From NCBI GenBank assembly GCA_003220535.1, contig QHSU01000081.1, positions 1-64,000 on the forward strand: 64,000 nt of DNA. Direction: 5' to 3'. A model generated the notes under the pieces. It saw nothing but the letters and a program-made list of their open reading frames with translations, did no database searches and had not been told where the DNA came from. This stretch comes from Candidatus Rokuibacteriota bacterium (lineage in GTDB: Bacteria; Methylomirabilota; Methylomirabilia; Rokubacteriales; CSP1-6). A program made the position numbers and the translations under genes. Shown one piece after another: positions 18,315-28,360 of this stretch (position 1 is its first letter; every line of letters begins with the position of its first letter).

Positions 18315-18330
18315 AGCAACCGGCGTGCCC
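18315..18330 (-). promoter_or_regulatory. sigma-54 promoter of glnK-amt
   Basis: The minus strand reads GGGCACGCCGGTTGCT, identical to the consensus TGGCACGNNNNTTGCT except for the first base. The predicted start near 18304 gives a short leader ending in the glnK ribosome site. This is the best promoter match in the window and matches the nitrogen-starvation control expected for glnK-amt. Confidence 0.8.
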
Positions 18331-18403
18331 GGGGAGGACGACAGCGAAGTCACATCAAATCAGTGCCTTCGCCGGGACGGGAAAGAGGAGGGCGAGACTG
18401 TCT

Positions 18404-18420
18404 TGCCTAACGATTAGGCA
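18404..18420 (-). terminator. short palindrome at the end of the 432-residue secreted protein gene
   Basis: TGCCTAA (18404-18410) and TTAGGCA (18414-18420) are perfect inverted arms with a three-base loop. The TTA is the stop codon of the upstream gene. The arms are AT-rich for this genome. It may be a weak terminator, or a protein-binding site ~75 bases upstream of the glnK sigma-54 promoter, where an enhancer-binding activator could sit. Confidence 0.35.
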
Positions 18421-19712
18421 GCGGCGGGGAGTCTGCACGCCTTTCGGGCGGCAAAATGATGATCCTCTGGCCACGTGAGTTCGGAGCCACTGGGCCCATT
18501 CCTGTTCCTCTCCCGCGCGTGCCCTTGGACGTTCCCGTTGCTGCGGCTGGACCTGCCGCGGTTTTCGCGGCTGTTCCTGTCGTCGCGTCCTTCCCCGTCG
18601 TTGTGGTGGTTGCGGGTGTTGCGGGTGTTTGCGGTTGTCGCCGCTGAGCCTGTTCCTGTTGCCGCGCCTGTACCTCCGCAGCCCTGTGGATTCTTCAGCT
18701 TCGAGCAATCGAGGAAGATCATCAGTCGCCAGGCCGCGCCGTCCGCGTGCTTCCACGCGTCGACGACGCGCACCAACGCCGTGCGGACACGATCGGCGAC
18801 TGCCGGCCCGGCGCTCATCGCGGGGAGCCAGAAGTCTCGCATGGTCCCGACGGCCTCCATCCAGCGCTTCGGCAGCTGTTCTTCGTCCGTGAGCACCCGG
18901 AGCACGTCGACGGTTCGGAAGAACACGCCTTGCTGCACTTGCTGATCTGTCCAGGTCACCCCCGCGAGGAGCACCATCGCGTCCACATCGATATCACTCC
19001 CCATCAGGAGCCGCCGAAAGATATCCGCCGATCCCGCGTAAGAGTTCAACTTCGTTCCCAGATACGCCGCGACCATGTCATCCATCGCGTCGTGGGCGTA
19101 ATGCTGTGATCGCCAGAGCATCCACTCCGCGGTCGCGAAATCTCCGTGGGGGCCGACGATTTGAGGGAACGAGCTCGGGTTCGGGTTCGTATAGGCGAGG
19201 GCGCGATCGACCGAGAGGAGCGCGGTGAGCGCATTCAAGAACCAGATGTCGGTGGCGCGACGGATCGCGTCCTGGTACGCCCCGTCGTTTTGGTTGAGCG
19301 ACTTCGCCCCTGCGAGCGTCCGCTGCGCGCTCTGGATATACATGATCGCCCGATCGCACCGCCACCATGCCAGGGCCACGCGCTCGGAGCGAGGCAGCGC
19401 CGCAATGTTCGCAAACTCCACGGTGCTGACCTGCTCGGTAATGACGTTGAGCAGGAGTCCAATCGCCATGTTCGCTTCACGGGAGGCCAGCAGGGCATTC
19501 TGCATCGCCGCCCCGAAGATCGGGCGTGTCTGATCCGTCGTCGCCGTGTTCATCAGGAGCGCCACGTAGTCCATGAGCCCAGTGGAGAGGTTGAGCGTCG
19601 CCGCGCGGAGCTGGAGCAGCGAGCGGCCTTCATCCGGGGTGAGCTCGGCGCTGACTGCCAACGGGACCCAGAGGAGCGCAGTTACGAAAGCGACGACGAA
19701 CGCAAATTTCAT
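18414..19712 (-). CDS. secreted protein of unknown function with Asn/Arg-rich tail
   Basis: A 432-residue protein that I do not recognise. Residues 1-22 form a clear Sec signal peptide (FAFVVAFVTALLWVPLAVSA). Residues ~23-345 are mainly helical, with aromatic/Asp-rich stretches such as HYAHDAMDDMVAAYLGTKLNSYAG and DVDAMVLLAGVTWTDQQVQQG. Residues ~350-420 are low complexity: Gly/Thr/Ala, then repeated Asn-Arg-Ser-Gly. A cysteine pair (DCSKLKNPQGCGG) precedes the tail. A GGAGG lies upstream of the ATG. It is immediately upstream of glnK-amt on the same strand, but a separate sigma-54 promoter makes a functional link uncertain. Confidence 0.8.
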   Translation of the reverse strand: MKFAFVVAFVTALLWVPLAVSAELTPDEGRSLLQLRAATLNLSTGLMDYVALLMNTATTDQTRPIFGAAMQNALLASREANMAIGLLLNVITEQVSTVEFANIAALPRSERVALAWWRCDRAIMYIQSAQRTLAGAKSLNQNDGAYQDAIRRATDIWFLNALTALLSVDRALAYTNPNPSSFPQIVGPHGDFATAEWMLWRSQHYAHDAMDDMVAAYLGTKLNSYAGSADIFRRLLMGSDIDVDAMVLLAGVTWTDQQVQQGVFFRTVDVLRVLTDEEQLPKRWMEAVGTMRDFWLPAMSAGPAVADRVRTALVRVVDAWKHADGAAWRLMIFLDCSKLKNPQGCGGTGAATGTGSAATTANTRNTRNHHNDGEGRDDRNSRENRGRSSRSNGNVQGHARERNRNGPSGSELTWPEDHHFAARKACRLPAAA

Positions 19713-19928
19713 AGTACCTCCATCGGGACGGGGACAATGGTGACGCCGATCGATCTCGTTGCATGAGTGGGGCCATTTCCCGGAAGGCTGCTGTTACTGG
19801 AGGATATAGCTCAACGATCCAATCGAGCCGCGCGCATCCTGACACAACGGTGACATGAACCGTCCCTTCTACGTCGGCGAATCACCGGGAGGAAACGGTC
19901 GCGCCGTTGGGCTGGGTCGCCGGCCCGC

Positions 19929-21317
19929 TTACGCCCGGCGCTGGGGAATACCGTGCTTGCGCATCTTGGAGTAGAGCGTCGGGCGGCGCAGGCCGAGCAG
20001 CGCGGCGGCGGCCTGCTTGTTCCAGCGCGTCGTCTCGAGCGCCTTGAGGATCGACGCGCGCTCGATCTCCTCGAGGGAGCCGGCGGGCACCTGCGAGGGC
20101 GCGACCGCCGACGGCCCGATCCCGCCCTCGCGCGCCGTCTGCTGCAGCTGCTCGGGCAGGTCCTCGAGCGTGAGCGTCGGCCCCCGCGTCACCAGCACCG
20201 CGCGCTCGATGGCGTGCTGAAGCTCGCGCACGTTGCCCGGCCACGACCAGGAGAGGAGACGCCGATAGGCCTCCGGCTCGATACCGTCCACGGCACGGGC
20301 GTGCTTCGTCCGATAGCGGTCGAGGAAGGCGCGGACGAGGATCGGGATGTCGTCACGCCGCTCGCGCAGGGGCGGTACCTCGATCGCCACGGTGTTGATC
20401 CGGAAGTAGAGATCCTGACGCAGGTGCCCGTCGCGGAGCGCGGCGTCCGGGCTCTGGTTGGTGGAGCTGATCAGGCGGAAATCGATGGGAACGGCCTTGG
20501 CGGCGCCCAGGCGGCGCACCATGCGCTCCTCGAGGACACGCAGAAGCTTGGCCTGGAGGTCCATCGGCATCTCGGTGATCTCGTCGAGCAGGAGCGACCC
20601 GCCGTCGGCTTCCTCGAGCAGCCCGACCTTGTCCGTGGTCGCGCCCGTGAAGGCGCCGCGGGTGTGGCCGAAGAGCTCCGACTCGATCAGGTCCTTGGGA
20701 AGCGCCGCGCAGTTGATCTTGATCCAGGGGCCGGTCCGGCGCCGGCTCTGCTCGTGCAGCGCGTTGGCGAGGAGCTCCTTGCCGGTGCCGCTCTCGCCGA
20801 CGATGAGGACGTTGGCGTCAGCGTCCGCGACGGCCGCGACGGTTTCCAGCACACGCTGGATCCCCGGCGCGCTGCCGAGAATCTCCGTGTCGGTGACCTG
20901 CTCGACGAGTCGACGCTTGAGGTCAGCGTTCTCGCCGAGGAGCTTCCGGTGCTCGAGCGCGTTCTCGAGGAGACCCAGGAGCTCGTCCGGGTCGAACGGC
21001 TTCTCGAGGACGTGAAACGCGCCGGCGCCCTTCGTCGCCTCCATCGCCTTGCGCACCGAGCCGTAGGCGGTGATGACGAGCACCTCGAGCGCCGGATCGC
21101 GACGCTTCAGTTCCCGGGTCAGCTGCAAGCCGTCGCCGTCGGGCAACATCAGGTCGACGATCGCCGCGTGCGGCTCGCCCTGGACGACCGTCCCCAGCGC
21201 TTCCCGCACGCTCCCGGCGGTGCGCACACCATACCCCTCGCTCTCGAGCGTCAGGCGAAGCCCGTCGGCGATCGTCTTCTCGTCGTCCACCACGAGAATC
21301 GTGTGGTTGCGTTTCAT
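19929..21317 (-). CDS. sigma-54-dependent response regulator (NtrC/QseF family)
   Basis: A 462-residue activator. The receiver (residues ~5-120) has ILVVDDE, the phosphoacceptor in AAIVDLMLPDGDG, and VLEKPF. The AAA+ domain (~145-380) has Walker A VGESGTGKELLANALH, the sigma-54 contact loop GAFTGATTDK, Walker B SLLLDEITEMP and the R-finger region DLYFRINTVAIEVPPLRER. A Fis-type helix-turn-helix ends the protein (ALETTRWNKQAAAALLGLRRPTLYSKMRKHGI). It is the last gene of a kinase-lipoprotein-hybrid kinase-regulator operon. It is the only sigma-54 activator in the window. The QseF-like assignment rests on the operon layout. A dispersed repeat abuts the ATG. Confidence 0.93.
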   Translation of the reverse strand: MKRNHTILVVDDEKTIADGLRLTLESEGYGVRTAGSVREALGTVVQGEPHAAIVDLMLPDGDGLQLTRELKRRDPALEVLVITAYGSVRKAMEATKGAGAFHVLEKPFDPDELLGLLENALEHRKLLGENADLKRRLVEQVTDTEILGSAPGIQRVLETVAAVADADANVLIVGESGTGKELLANALHEQSRRRTGPWIKINCAALPKDLIESELFGHTRGAFTGATTDKVGLLEEADGGSLLLDEITEMPMDLQAKLLRVLEERMVRRLGAAKAVPIDFRLISSTNQSPDAALRDGHLRQDLYFRINTVAIEVPPLRERRDDIPILVRAFLDRYRTKHARAVDGIEPEAYRRLLSWSWPGNVRELQHAIERAVLVTRGPTLTLEDLPEQLQQTAREGGIGPSAVAPSQVPAGSLEEIERASILKALETTRWNKQAAAALLGLRRPTLYSKMRKHGIPQRRA

Positions 21318-21551
21318 TGTAACGGGTGCCTAGAGGCCGGCTTGGACCGAGGGTGGCCTGAGACAGGTGCGGCCTGGCTCCGACACGCCCGGTCTGGCCT
21401 AGGCCGGTCTAGCCTGGGTGCGGCCTGGCTCCCACACGCCCGGTCTGGCCTGGGCCGGTCTAGCCTGGGTGCGGCCTGGCTCCGACACGCCCGGTCTAGC
21501 CTGGGCCGGTCTACCCGGGGTCCGAACCGGCTCTGCGGCGCCGGTCTCATG
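21318..21551 (-). repeat. dispersed leader repeat, copy A, with a 51-base tandem triplication
   Basis: On the plus strand the element begins TGTAACGGGTGCC next to the regulator start codon, continues GAGGCCGGCTTGGACCGAGG and GTGGCCTGAGACAGG, and ends near a CTCTGCGGCGCCGGTCTCATGG stretch. The part 21367-21519 consists of three copies of a 51-base unit starting GTGCGGCCTGGCTCC (copies begin at 21367, 21418 and 21469). It fills nearly the whole gap between two co-directional genes. Confidence 0.85.
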
Positions 21552-21588
21552 GTAACGGAGGCTGCAAGTTCGCAGCTCCGGCTCGTCG

Positions 21589-23112
21589 TCACGCGCGAGC
21601 GTCCGAGACCCGAGCGGGATCGATCGTGGGTTCGAGGGGGAGGCGCACCTGAACCCGGGTGCCGTTGCCCACGTGGCTCGACACCGTGAGCTCGCCGGCG
21701 TGCAGGTTGATCACCGAGCGCGCGATCGACATCCCGAGCCCGGTGCCGTCCGCCTTCGTCGTGAAGAAGAGGTCGAAGGCACGCGCCAGCGTTTCCTCCG
21801 TCATGCCGGGGCCCGTGTCCTCGATGGTCACGGTGACCGTCCCGGCTGCCGCCGAATACTCGGTCGCGACGGTCAGCCGGCCCGCGCCTTCGAGCGCCTC
21901 GAGCGCGTTCAGGATCAGGTTCAAGAACGCCTTCTTCAGCTCGCGCACGTCGAGATGCGCCTCCGGGCAAGACGTGTCGTAGGCTCTGATGATCTCGACG
22001 CCGTCGGTCGGACGCCGGGCGCGCGCCAGCTCCAGGCACTCGTCGAGCAGCGGGTGCAACGCCGTCCGCACCCGGTGGAGCTCGGGCGGACGGCCAAACG
22101 CGGTGATCTCGGAGACGACGCTCGCCAGGTGGTCGACCGTGACCGCGATCTTCACGGCCAGATCCCTCGCCTCGTCGTCGCCCGTCTTCACGAGACGCTG
22201 CTCGAGATGGCGCACGTAGAGCCGGAGCCCAGCCAGGGGGTTCTTCACCTCGTGGGCGACCTGGGTCGCCATGCGGCCGAGCGCGGCGACCGCGCCGCTC
22301 TTCAGTCGCTCGAGATCGTGCGTGTTGCGGATGGCGATCGCGGCCTGCGAGGAGAAGAGGGCCAAGAGCTCGAGGTCGTCCTCGCCCGGCTCGAGGCGCG
22401 CCGCCGTCTCGATCACGAGCGCGCCCGCCGGGCCGCGCTGGACGACGAGCGGTGCGGCGACGATCGTGCCACCCTCGCTGTTCTCGGCCTCGCGGGCCGC
22501 GGTGATCGGCACGCCCTTGTCCATCGCCGCCTTCGCCGCCGCCTCGAGCTTGCTCCAGGACGGCGGCGGCGATCCCGCGCTCGCCATGGGCACCAGGCGG
22601 CTCTGCTCGAGCTGGAACACCACGCAGCGGTCCGCGTCCGTGGCTTCCACGGTCGCCTGGGCCACCGCGTCGAGCACGCGCGTCATGACGCCGGACGAGG
22701 CGAGCGCCTGTCCGACCGTCAAGAGGCGCTCGCGGTCCCGCGCCCAGCGGCGCGTCGCCAGCGTCCGCGCGATCTTCGAGCGGAGCTCGTCACGCACGAA
22801 GGGCTTGGTGAGGTAGTCGAAGGCGCCGCGCCGGACCGCCTCGACCGCGGTCTGGATCGTCCCGTGGGCCGTCATGATCAGCACCGGAAGGCGAGGTTGG
22901 CGCTGGTGAACCGCCTCCATGAGCCGCATGCCGTCCGTCGGCTCCATCCGGAGATCCAGCAGGGCGAGATCGAAGCGCACCGCGTCGGTCGCCTCGAGCG
23001 CCTTCCGCGGGTCGCTCGTGGCCGTGACGTCGAAGCCCATCGCGGACAGGCGCATCTCCAGCACCTCGAGGATCGCGGCATCGTCGTCGACCACGAGCAC
23101 CTTCTGGGTCAT
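21589..23112 (-). CDS. hybrid sensor: receiver-GAF-histidine kinase
   Basis: A 507-residue cytoplasmic protein. The receiver (residues 1-120) has VLVVDDD, phosphoacceptor LALLDLRMEPTDG, LIMTAHG and LTKPF. A GAF-type domain spans ~135-275 (ATDADRCVVFQLEQSRLVPMA). A HisKA domain has the phospho-histidine in TQVAHEVKNPLAGLRLY, and the HATPase has N-box NLILNALEALE, G1 DTGPGM and G2 GTGLGMSIARSV. No membrane segment is present. Its start overlaps the lipoprotein stop by four bases. It probably links the membrane kinase signal or a second signal to the downstream sigma-54 activator; a phosphorelay is inferred. Confidence 0.92.
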   Translation of the reverse strand: MTQKVLVVDDDAAILEVLEMRLSAMGFDVTATSDPRKALEATDAVRFDLALLDLRMEPTDGMRLMEAVHQRQPRLPVLIMTAHGTIQTAVEAVRRGAFDYLTKPFVRDELRSKIARTLATRRWARDRERLLTVGQALASSGVMTRVLDAVAQATVEATDADRCVVFQLEQSRLVPMASAGSPPPSWSKLEAAAKAAMDKGVPITAAREAENSEGGTIVAAPLVVQRGPAGALVIETAARLEPGEDDLELLALFSSQAAIAIRNTHDLERLKSGAVAALGRMATQVAHEVKNPLAGLRLYVRHLEQRLVKTGDDEARDLAVKIAVTVDHLASVVSEITAFGRPPELHRVRTALHPLLDECLELARARRPTDGVEIIRAYDTSCPEAHLDVRELKKAFLNLILNALEALEGAGRLTVATEYSAAAGTVTVTIEDTGPGMTEETLARAFDLFFTTKADGTGLGMSIARSVINLHAGELTVSSHVGNGTRVQVRLPLEPTIDPARVSDARA

Positions 23113-23504
23113 TTGCGCTTCTCCAGCTGGAGGTCGATCTGCTTGAGTCGCTCGAGATCGGCGCGGAGCCGGTCGGCCTCCTGGCGCACGCGCGCCAGGT
23201 CGCCCTCGCGCTTGGCGAGCTCCTCGCGCACGCGCGCGAGCTCCTGATGGAGGCGGGCGATCTCGTCGCGTGTCGTGAGGACCGAGGCGACGGCGTCGCG
23301 GCTCACGCGCGCCCGTGGCGCCTTCGAGTCGTCGGCGTACTGCGCGAGGAACGCGTCGTAGGCGGCGATGGCCGAGCGGTAGTCACCCTCGGTGGTGAGC
23401 CGGTCGGCCTTCGCGAGCATCGTCGTCGAGGGGCCGGCGAACGGCCCGGCGACGCACCCGGCGAAGAGCAGGGGTAGCGCGGCGGCGATCAACACGCGCC
23501 TCAT
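23109..23504 (-). CDS. coiled-coil outer-membrane lipoprotein, QseG-like
   Basis: A 131-residue lipoprotein. The signal peptide ends in the lipobox LLFAGC with the modified cysteine at residue 17. A TPR-like segment (LTTEGDYRSAIAAYDAFLAQY) follows. Residues ~80-130 form a charged coiled coil (REELAKREGDLARVRQEADRLRADLERL). A small coiled-coil lipoprotein between a membrane kinase and a sigma-54 regulator is the arrangement of QseE-QseG-QseF in enterobacteria, where QseG tunes the kinase. The sequence itself is too short for firm homology, so the analogy rests on synteny and architecture. Confidence 0.8.
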   Translation of the reverse strand: MRRVLIAAALPLLFAGCVAGPFAGPSTTMLAKADRLTTEGDYRSAIAAYDAFLAQYADDSKAPRARVSRDAVASVLTTRDEIARLHQELARVREELAKREGDLARVRQEADRLRADLERLKQIDLQLEKRK

Positions 23505-24934
23505 GAGCGCGGGAGAAGCACGGTGAAGCGGCTCCCCTTCCCCTCCTGCGACTCGACGGTGACGCGGCCGCCGTGCGCCTGCGCGACACCGCGGACGATG
23601 GCGAGGCCGAGGCCGGTCCCGCCGCGATCGCTGTGCGCCTGGCGGTACCGCTCGAAGATGTGCGGCAGCTCGCCCGAGGGGATTCCGATGCCGGTGTCCT
23701 CGACCTGGATCTCGAGCTCCGTTCCGGTGGACACCAGCCGCGCCACCACGCGCCCGCCCCGCCGCGTGAAGCGGATCGCGTTGCTGACGAGGTTCACGAC
23801 GACCTGCAGGAGCCGATCCTCGTCAGCGGTCAGCGAGAAGTCCTCGCCCACGCGCTCACGCTCGAGGACGACGCCCGCCTGGTCCGCGCTCGGCCTGAGC
23901 TCCTCCACGGCGCGCGCGACGACCTTGTCGAGGTCGAGACGCACGCGCTGGATCGGCAGGACGCCCGCCCGGAGCCTCGAGACCTCCAGGATCTGATTGA
24001 CCAGCCCCAGGAGGCGGTCGGAGCCGGCCCCGATGATCTCGACGAGCCGCCGCTGCTTGTCGTTGAGCGGACCGGAGATCCGGTCACGGAGGAGGTGCGC
24101 CCCCTCGCGGATCGACGTGAGCGGCGACCGCAGCTCGTGGGACACCGACGCGAAGAACTCTTCCTTCGTCTCCTCCATCCGCCGCAGCTCACGGGCCATC
24201 GCGTTGAACGAGCGGGCGAGCTCGCCGACCTCGTCCCGGCTCTCCACGGCGATGGGCTCTTCGAACGAGCCGGCCGCGACGGCCGCGGTGGCGGCCGAGA
24301 GCGTTCCGAGCGACTGGGTCAGGCGATTGGCGATGAGTCCGCTCCCGAGCAGCGCCAGGCCGACCGCGGCGCCCAGCGCCACCAGCACGCCCGACCAGGT
24401 GCGGGCCTCCAGACGCGCAACCTCGGCTTGCGCCTGCAGCACGTCCGCGTGCATCGATTCGGTCAACGCCTCGAGGATCGCCTCGACGCGATCGGCCAGG
24501 GTTCGCGCGGCGCCCTCCGAGAGCGCGGCGGCACGCGCCCGTTGGCCGCGGCCGACGAGCATCTGGATCTGGCCGACCGTCCCGTAGTAGCGCTCGAACG
24601 ACTCGGTGGCGTCGTCGAGCAGGCGAGCCTCCGTGCCGTTCGTCGCGTACTCCCGCAGGCGGACCAGGCTACCCCGCAACCGGTCGGAGCGCTCGTTCCA
24701 CGCCGTCATGAAGCGCGGGTCGTCGAGCACCAGGAACCGCGCCTCGAGCCGTACCAAGGTCGGGATCGCGTCGCGTGTCGACGAGGCCAGGCGCAACGCG
24801 GGCACCGTGCGTGTGGTGATCTCGCGGTTGACGGAAGCCAGGCGGCCGATGGCGCGGAGGCTCAGCACGCCGACGCCGGCGAGCACGACGACGACCACCG
24901 CGGACGTCAGGAATATCTTCGAGGCGAGCCGCAT
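23501..24934 (-). CDS. membrane sensor histidine kinase with HAMP domain (QseE-like)
   Basis: A 477-residue kinase. TM1 is at residues ~7-30 (FLTSAVVVVVLAGVGVLSL) and TM2 at ~185-205. A ~150-residue helical periplasmic sensor lies between them. A HAMP domain ends VGELARSFNAMARELRRMEETKEEFF. HisKA has the histidine in ASVSHELRSPLTSIREG, and the HATPase has QVVVNLVSNAIRFT, DTGIGIP and GGTGLGLAIV. The ATG at 24934 (MRLASKIF) is chosen over a start 45 codons upstream that would lie inside the thioesterase gene. It is the first gene of the signalling operon and overlaps the lipoprotein by four bases. Confidence 0.92.
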   Translation of the reverse strand: MRLASKIFLTSAVVVVVLAGVGVLSLRAIGRLASVNREITTRTVPALRLASSTRDAIPTLVRLEARFLVLDDPRFMTAWNERSDRLRGSLVRLREYATNGTEARLLDDATESFERYYGTVGQIQMLVGRGQRARAAALSEGAARTLADRVEAILEALTESMHADVLQAQAEVARLEARTWSGVLVALGAAVGLALLGSGLIANRLTQSLGTLSAATAAVAAGSFEEPIAVESRDEVGELARSFNAMARELRRMEETKEEFFASVSHELRSPLTSIREGAHLLRDRISGPLNDKQRRLVEIIGAGSDRLLGLVNQILEVSRLRAGVLPIQRVRLDLDKVVARAVEELRPSADQAGVVLERERVGEDFSLTADEDRLLQVVVNLVSNAIRFTRRGGRVVARLVSTGTELEIQVEDTGIGIPSGELPHIFERYRQAHSDRGGTGLGLAIVRGVAQAHGGRVTVESQEGKGSRFTVLLPRS

Positions 24935-24941
24935 CTTCCTC

Positions 24942-25415
24942 TCACCCTTCGCGAGAGCGCGCCTCTGCCGGCGGAGCCGCCGGAGCGAGTTGAGTCGCCG
25001 CGAGCTTGGCGATGAGCCGCCGTCGATCGTCGAAGACCTGGACCTCGACGACGAGGGTGGTACGTCCACGATGGACGATCTGTGCCTCGGCTGTCAAGGT
25101 CCCCTGATCGGTATTTCGGATAAGGTTCACGGAGAGTTGGAGGGTCAGCGGGAAGAGCTCCGGGCGGAGCACGCCCGAGGGGTTCGTCTCCCACATGGCG
25201 GCACAGGTGGCGGTCTCGTCGGCGAAGGCCACGATGGCGCCGGCGTGGAAGCGCCCGGTGAGCTGCGCGAGCGTGGGCTTGAAGTCGAGCTCCGCCACCG
25301 CGCGGCCCGGCCCCACCGAGACGAACCGCGTCCCGTGACTCTCGATCATCGTGCCGCGGGCCCACGCGGAGAGCTTCTTCAGGAACTCCTCGGGTGTCAC
25401 CGCGGGCGGTGTCAC
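24942..25415 (-). CDS. PaaI-type hotdog thioesterase
   Basis: A 157-residue protein of the PaaI/YdiI acyl-CoA thioesterase type. The hotdog core is visible: AELDFKPTLAQLTGRFHAGAIVAFADETATCAAMWE carries the HAGxxxxxAD catalytic pattern, followed by LQLSVNLIRN and LTAEAQIVHRGRTTLVVEVQVFDD. It probably hydrolyses an acyl- or aryl-acyl-CoA. The start is GTG at 25415; a second GTG five codons downstream is also possible. It ends seven bases before the kinase gene, and mnmG lies 55 bases upstream. Confidence 0.85.
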   Translation of the reverse strand: MTPPAVTPEEFLKKLSAWARGTMIESHGTRFVSVGPGRAVAELDFKPTLAQLTGRFHAGAIVAFADETATCAAMWETNPSGVLRPELFPLTLQLSVNLIRNTDQGTLTAEAQIVHRGRTTLVVEVQVFDDRRRLIAKLAATQLAPAAPPAEARSREG

Positions 25416-25470
25416 CCGACGCGGCTCCCGCCGGGCTGGTGACGCGTCGGGTGTCCGCTCCCCGAGCCCA

Positions 25471-27285
<1,815 letters not shown>

Positions 27286-27349
27286 CCCGCTTAGTGATAC
27301 CATATCGGCCGTCGCGTTCCAGAAAACCCCCTTTCGTCGGAGGACTGTC

Positions 27350-28360
27350 GTGGAGTTCGGGCTTTCGCTTCCGGGTCGCGGGCCGCTCGCCGGGCTCGAC
27401 ACCGTCCTCAAGATCGCCGAGAAGGCGGACACGCTCCGGTACAGCTCGGTGTTCGTGACCGACCACGTCGTGATGCCGGTCGCCTCGGCGAAGTCGGTGT
27501 ACCCCTACACGACGAGCGGGCAGTTTCCGGGTGGGCTCGCCCAGGACTACCTCGAGCCGTTGGTGACGCTCAGTCACCTCGCCCACGCGACCGCCCGCGT
27601 TCGGCTCGGCGTCAGCGTCCTCGTCATCCCGTACCGCAACCCCCTGCTGGCCGCCAAGATGCTGGCGACGACGGATGTCCTGTCGAGGGGGCGGGTGATC
27701 CTCGGGGCGGGCGTGGGCTGGCTGCGCGAGGAGTTCGAGGCGCTGGGCGCGCCGCCATTCGAGGAGCGCGGGAACGTGACCGATGAGTACATCAGGCTGA
27801 TGCGGGTGGCGTGGACGACCGATCCCGTCACCTTCGAGGGTAAGTACTACACGGTCCGCGACATCCATGTCCTCCCGAAGCCCGTCCAGCGGCCGGCGAT
27901 CCCGGTCTGGATCGGCGGCCACACCGGCGCCGCGCTCCGGCGTGTCGCCGCCGTCGGCGACGGCTGGCATCCGATCGCCATGCGGCCGCCGGCGCTCCTC
28001 GGCCCTGACGAGTACGCGGCCAAGGTCAAGGAGATCCACGGCTGGGCCCGGAAGGCCGGACGCGACCCCAAGTCGATCACGCTCAGCATCCGCGTGCCGA
28101 TGGAAGTGCGGAGCAAGCGCTCGAAGGCCGCCGCCGGTGACCGGCCGCCGTTCCAGGGCTCGGCCGACGAGGTCGTCGCCGACATCCGGCGCTACCAGGC
28201 GCTCGGCGTCTCCCACTTCGTCTTCGATCACACCGTGCAGGAGCTGCGTGCGGTTCTCGCGAACATCGAGCGCTTCGCCCACGACGTTCGCCCGAAGGTT
28301 TTGCGAGCCGCGAAACCCCTGCGAGCCGCAGGTCGTCGCGGGGCCGGGACGCGGTCATGA
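27350..28360 (+). CDS. F420-dependent LLM-class oxidoreductase
   Basis: A 336-residue luciferase-like monooxygenase fold protein of the F420-dependent class (TIGR03619-type). Typical stretches are VFVTDHVVMP near residue 35, RVRLGVSVLVIPYRNPLLAAKMLATTDVLSRGRVILGAGVGWLREEFEALG in the middle, and RPAIPVWIGGHTGAALRRVAAVGDGWHP. The GTG at 27350 has GGAGG six bases upstream; the frame extends much further, through the mnmG region, without homology. It is the first gene of the F420 cluster and overlaps cofG by four bases, so it is probably made with the cofactor it uses. The substrate cannot be told. Confidence 0.9.
   Translation: MEFGLSLPGRGPLAGLDTVLKIAEKADTLRYSSVFVTDHVVMPVASAKSVYPYTTSGQFPGGLAQDYLEPLVTLSHLAHATARVRLGVSVLVIPYRNPLLAAKMLATTDVLSRGRVILGAGVGWLREEFEALGAPPFEERGNVTDEYIRLMRVAWTTDPVTFEGKYYTVRDIHVLPKPVQRPAIPVWIGGHTGAALRRVAAVGDGWHPIAMRPPALLGPDEYAAKVKEIHGWARKAGRDPKSITLSIRVPMEVRSKRSKAAAGDRPPFQGSADEVVADIRRYQALGVSHFVFDHTVQELRAVLANIERFAHDVRPKVLRAAKPLRAAGRRGAGTRS

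Noticed and set aside
21367..21519. CRISPR-like array
   Set aside because: The 51-base units are contiguous without spacers, and no cas genes are present.
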